Part shown: piece by piece, positions 62,001 to 64,000 of the stretch | Position numbering within the stretch: the stretch's first letter is position 1 | Layout: the number at the start of each line of letters is the position of its first letter | DNA from: Paragonimus skrjabini miyazakii | Taxonomy: Eukaryota > Platyhelminthes > Trematoda > Plagiorchiida > Troglotrematidae | NCBI GenBank assembly: GCA_014338405.1 | Contig: JTDE01000233.1 | Span: 47,987 to 111,986 of the forward strand | Length of the DNA stretch: 64,000 bases | Direction: 5' to 3' | Notes under the pieces: model-generated | The model's database searches: none | Told to the model about the DNA's origin: nothing | The model's input: the letters and a program-made list of their open reading frames with translations, nothing else | Position numbers and translations under genes: made by a program

Positions 62001-63405
62001 TTAGTTGAAGTGACAAACTGAACAATTTTTCAACTAGTTCAAAAATAAGAGGACCGGATTTATAATTTCATCTAAATGGACAATAGAAAAAATGTGAGTG
62101 ATTGGACATGTGTGAATAAATGATAATAGCACGGTCTGGTTGAAGATATAAAATTACGTTCAAAAATAATTGAAATAAGAGGACGTAAAAGGCTAGGAAA
62201 AATTTTAATTTGAAAAATTTCAGTATGACGTTTGATAGATCAATCGCAAAATGTTAACTCTTTTGAAAACAAACTTTGTAAGGTAAGAAGTAAAATGGTA
62301 TATGTTAGGCTACAGGACATAAACAAAGATTGTTCGACTGGTTAAGAAACTTAGAATGAAGACTGAAAACCCATGAATGAAAAATTAACATTCTAGTCAC
62401 CTCAAACTGATCACATCATAATATTACTCAAAATATCCTCTAGATAGCGAAAAGAAAAAATAAAAAGTAACGTCTCATTGTTTATACAAAGGGACAAAAA
62501 AGCAGCAGAAATCAGAGCACTGGTTCGGTTGTCACAAAAAATAAACATATCAAAATGCTGATTTGTATATAACTCTTAGCAAATTTATTTTTCTATAATA
62601 TCAGTTTTTAAAAACACATTAAGAAAAATGTCATACAACGACAAAAATAAGCTCACATAATGTGTTTTTGTGATTAAAAAAAATGGTCGTAAATGGTATG
62701 ACTCAGAAAAAACTCGGCTCTGAGTTTACAGGCAAAATTACGTCAAAGAGATCTAAGTAGTACCCTGGAGTCATCATAAAAGCGTCTAAGTAAGCTAAAA
62801 GTACACATTTAATGTTTATAATAGGTTTTATAAATACTCTATAGCGCGGTACTAATTTATGCTATCCGTGTGAAAAAATTTACAAGACGTCGCAGATTTG
62901 GCAATTTATAAGATCAACAAAACGAATCAAAATGCTGTCAAAATATGATATAACACATTGAAATATACTTCGTTTGCAACCTCACTCATGCTTGTATAGT
63001 AAACTCTGAGCAAAATGAAATCAAGCTGGCAGACCAGCGAAGATTCACAGAAGTAATGCGAACTTAGTATGATTAGACTTGGGTGGAAGCTTTTCAATAT
63101 TGTAATTCGTAGACGCTCTTTTTTCAGAAGTCCTCTCAAGGGTGATAGTTGATTTGGTCACTGCTAGGGGGTAAGTCCCTCACTGCAGAAAATGACACAA
63201 CGAGTCCGCATCTACGAAACTCATACGGACAAGTATAAACGCCCCTTGTAACAGAAGTGACATAAACTAGGGATCACACAAGGAAAATTTGTCTCACGGA
63301 ATCGAACTTAATACCAAAGAACAGGAGAAATCACTTGATAAAAAACGAATAGTTATGCTGACGAAATTAGTCAAATCGATTTTTGAACGTTCACGAATTT
63401 TTCTA
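59100..63405. other. No gene recognised
   Basis: Open frames such as 60212-60424 (minus), 61738-62025 (minus) and 62927-63139 (minus) have no confident domain. 62000-62900 is very A-rich. Confidence 0.45.
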
Positions 63406-63410
63406 CTCAC

Positions 63411-63678
63411 GGTCTTCCATGTTGATTCATCATCGTTCTCAGAAGTTCGAGAGTGCGATTCATTCCGATGTCTTGCAGAACGTCGCCGTCTTCGACCATG
63501 TCCAAATCCACGAAGCTTTCTTCTTCAACCTTCGTGGGAAATAACTCAACATACACGATCAATATTTGGTCTTACCTGAGAACAGGCATAACAGCAAGAA
63601 GAACACCGCGTGCACATGACTAAGATTGATCCGACGTTGTAGGTTAACAAGAGGCGTTAATCGAGTATAGATACACAT
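63411..63678 (-). CDS. Candidate secreted peptide gene, first two coding exons
   Basis: Exon 1 (63678-63576): the ATG opens 34 codons ending VHAVFFLLLCLFS, a basic N-region then a hydrophobic core, signal-peptide-like. It stops at a strong donor CAG|GTAAGA, phase 1. Exon 2 (63522 or 63519 to 63411): ESFVDLDMVEDGDVLQDIGM and then NRTLELLRTMMNQHGR, ending at donor CC|GTGAGT, phase 2. To stay in frame the intron must end at one of two poor acceptors, making it 53 or 56 nt; very short first introns are known in schistosomes. The acidic exon and HGR(P) end suggest a propeptide, but no family is recognised. Later exons are not found. An in-frame TAA lies upstream of the ATG, and TTTTTCAG at 63746-63739 could be a trans-splice acceptor. 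Confidence 0.35.
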
Positions 63679-63679
63679 G

Positions 63680-64000
63680 AGATTTGCACATGTTTTGCGA
63701 TTTTTCGAATAAAATACAATCGATTGAAATGTCGTTTACTGAAAAATGAACATGAGTAGAGGTTAGACTGAGCCCTTAATTATCGATTATCCATATGGTG
63801 CTTGGGTTTTCAGTATTATAAATAAAACACCACTAACATTTGTAAGTACATATCATACGTAGGTATTATTTAATTGGCCCATAAAAAAAGGTCCTGGGCT
63901 CACTTTTTTCATGAGGTACAGCAGACTTGTACTACAAATAGCCGGCTGATATCAGCTTATGGGCGAGGAAAGTGCAATAAATAGGGAGATCAATATGTCC
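63680..64000. other. Upstream flank of the candidate peptide gene
   Basis: AT-rich. No TATA-type promoter is identified with confidence. Confidence 0.4.

Overview
This window is eukaryotic, AT-rich and gene-poor. Three lines of evidence point to a schistosomatid blood fluke (Schistosoma/Trichobilharzia type). (1) There are several copies of a short, tRNA-headed SINE that carries a hammerhead self-cleaving ribozyme, as in the schistosome SM-alpha family. (2) There are decayed Penelope-like elements (PLEs) with a GIY-YIG endonuclease. (3) There are decayed LINEs of the endonuclease-reverse transcriptase type common in trematodes. The species cannot be fixed from sequence alone. Two 100-base N runs (23957-24056 and 47514-47613) are scaffold gaps. 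No rRNA, tRNA gene, operon or CRISPR array is visible.

Layout. 1-1250: a PLE folded into an inverted repeat. 1251-7180: nothing recognised. 7470-7730: a decayed ribozyme SINE. 8255-11414: a nearly full-length but broken LINE on the minus strand, with an interrupted unknown ORF upstream of it (11365-11850). 12900-14545: an AT-rich tandem, a 58-bp-arm inverted repeat with ribozyme-like cores, two opposed PLE ends and a LINE 3' end. 15052-16830: a pair of diverged direct repeats. 20590-20870 and 32810-33160: two ribozyme SINEs on the plus strand. 24405-24930 and 56825-57310: two copies of a GC-rich two-unit repeat. 34700-34830, 41440-41540 and 47985-48180: SINE fragments. 42100-42385 and 57440-57720: a dispersed repeat with coding-like conservation. 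44045-44590: a fold-back element. 50500-50780 and 53740-54040: two minus-strand ribozyme SINEs. 51745-52060: a CR1-like reverse transcriptase fragment. 56054-56356: a Ty3/gypsy-like integrase relic. 58518-59094: a PLE 3' end between inverted arms carrying a hammerhead core.

Host coding evidence is thin. The best candidates are a two-exon start of a secreted peptide gene on the minus strand at the right edge (63411-63678), a short minus-strand ORF with a poly(A) signal just after its stop (55087-55338), and an unexplained minus-strand open stretch at 45870-46143. Most of the window is probably intergenic or intronic sequence colonised by retroelements. The elements do not form a pathway. The recurring theme is retroelements that encode self-cleaving RNA and PLEs that end up as inverted repeats.
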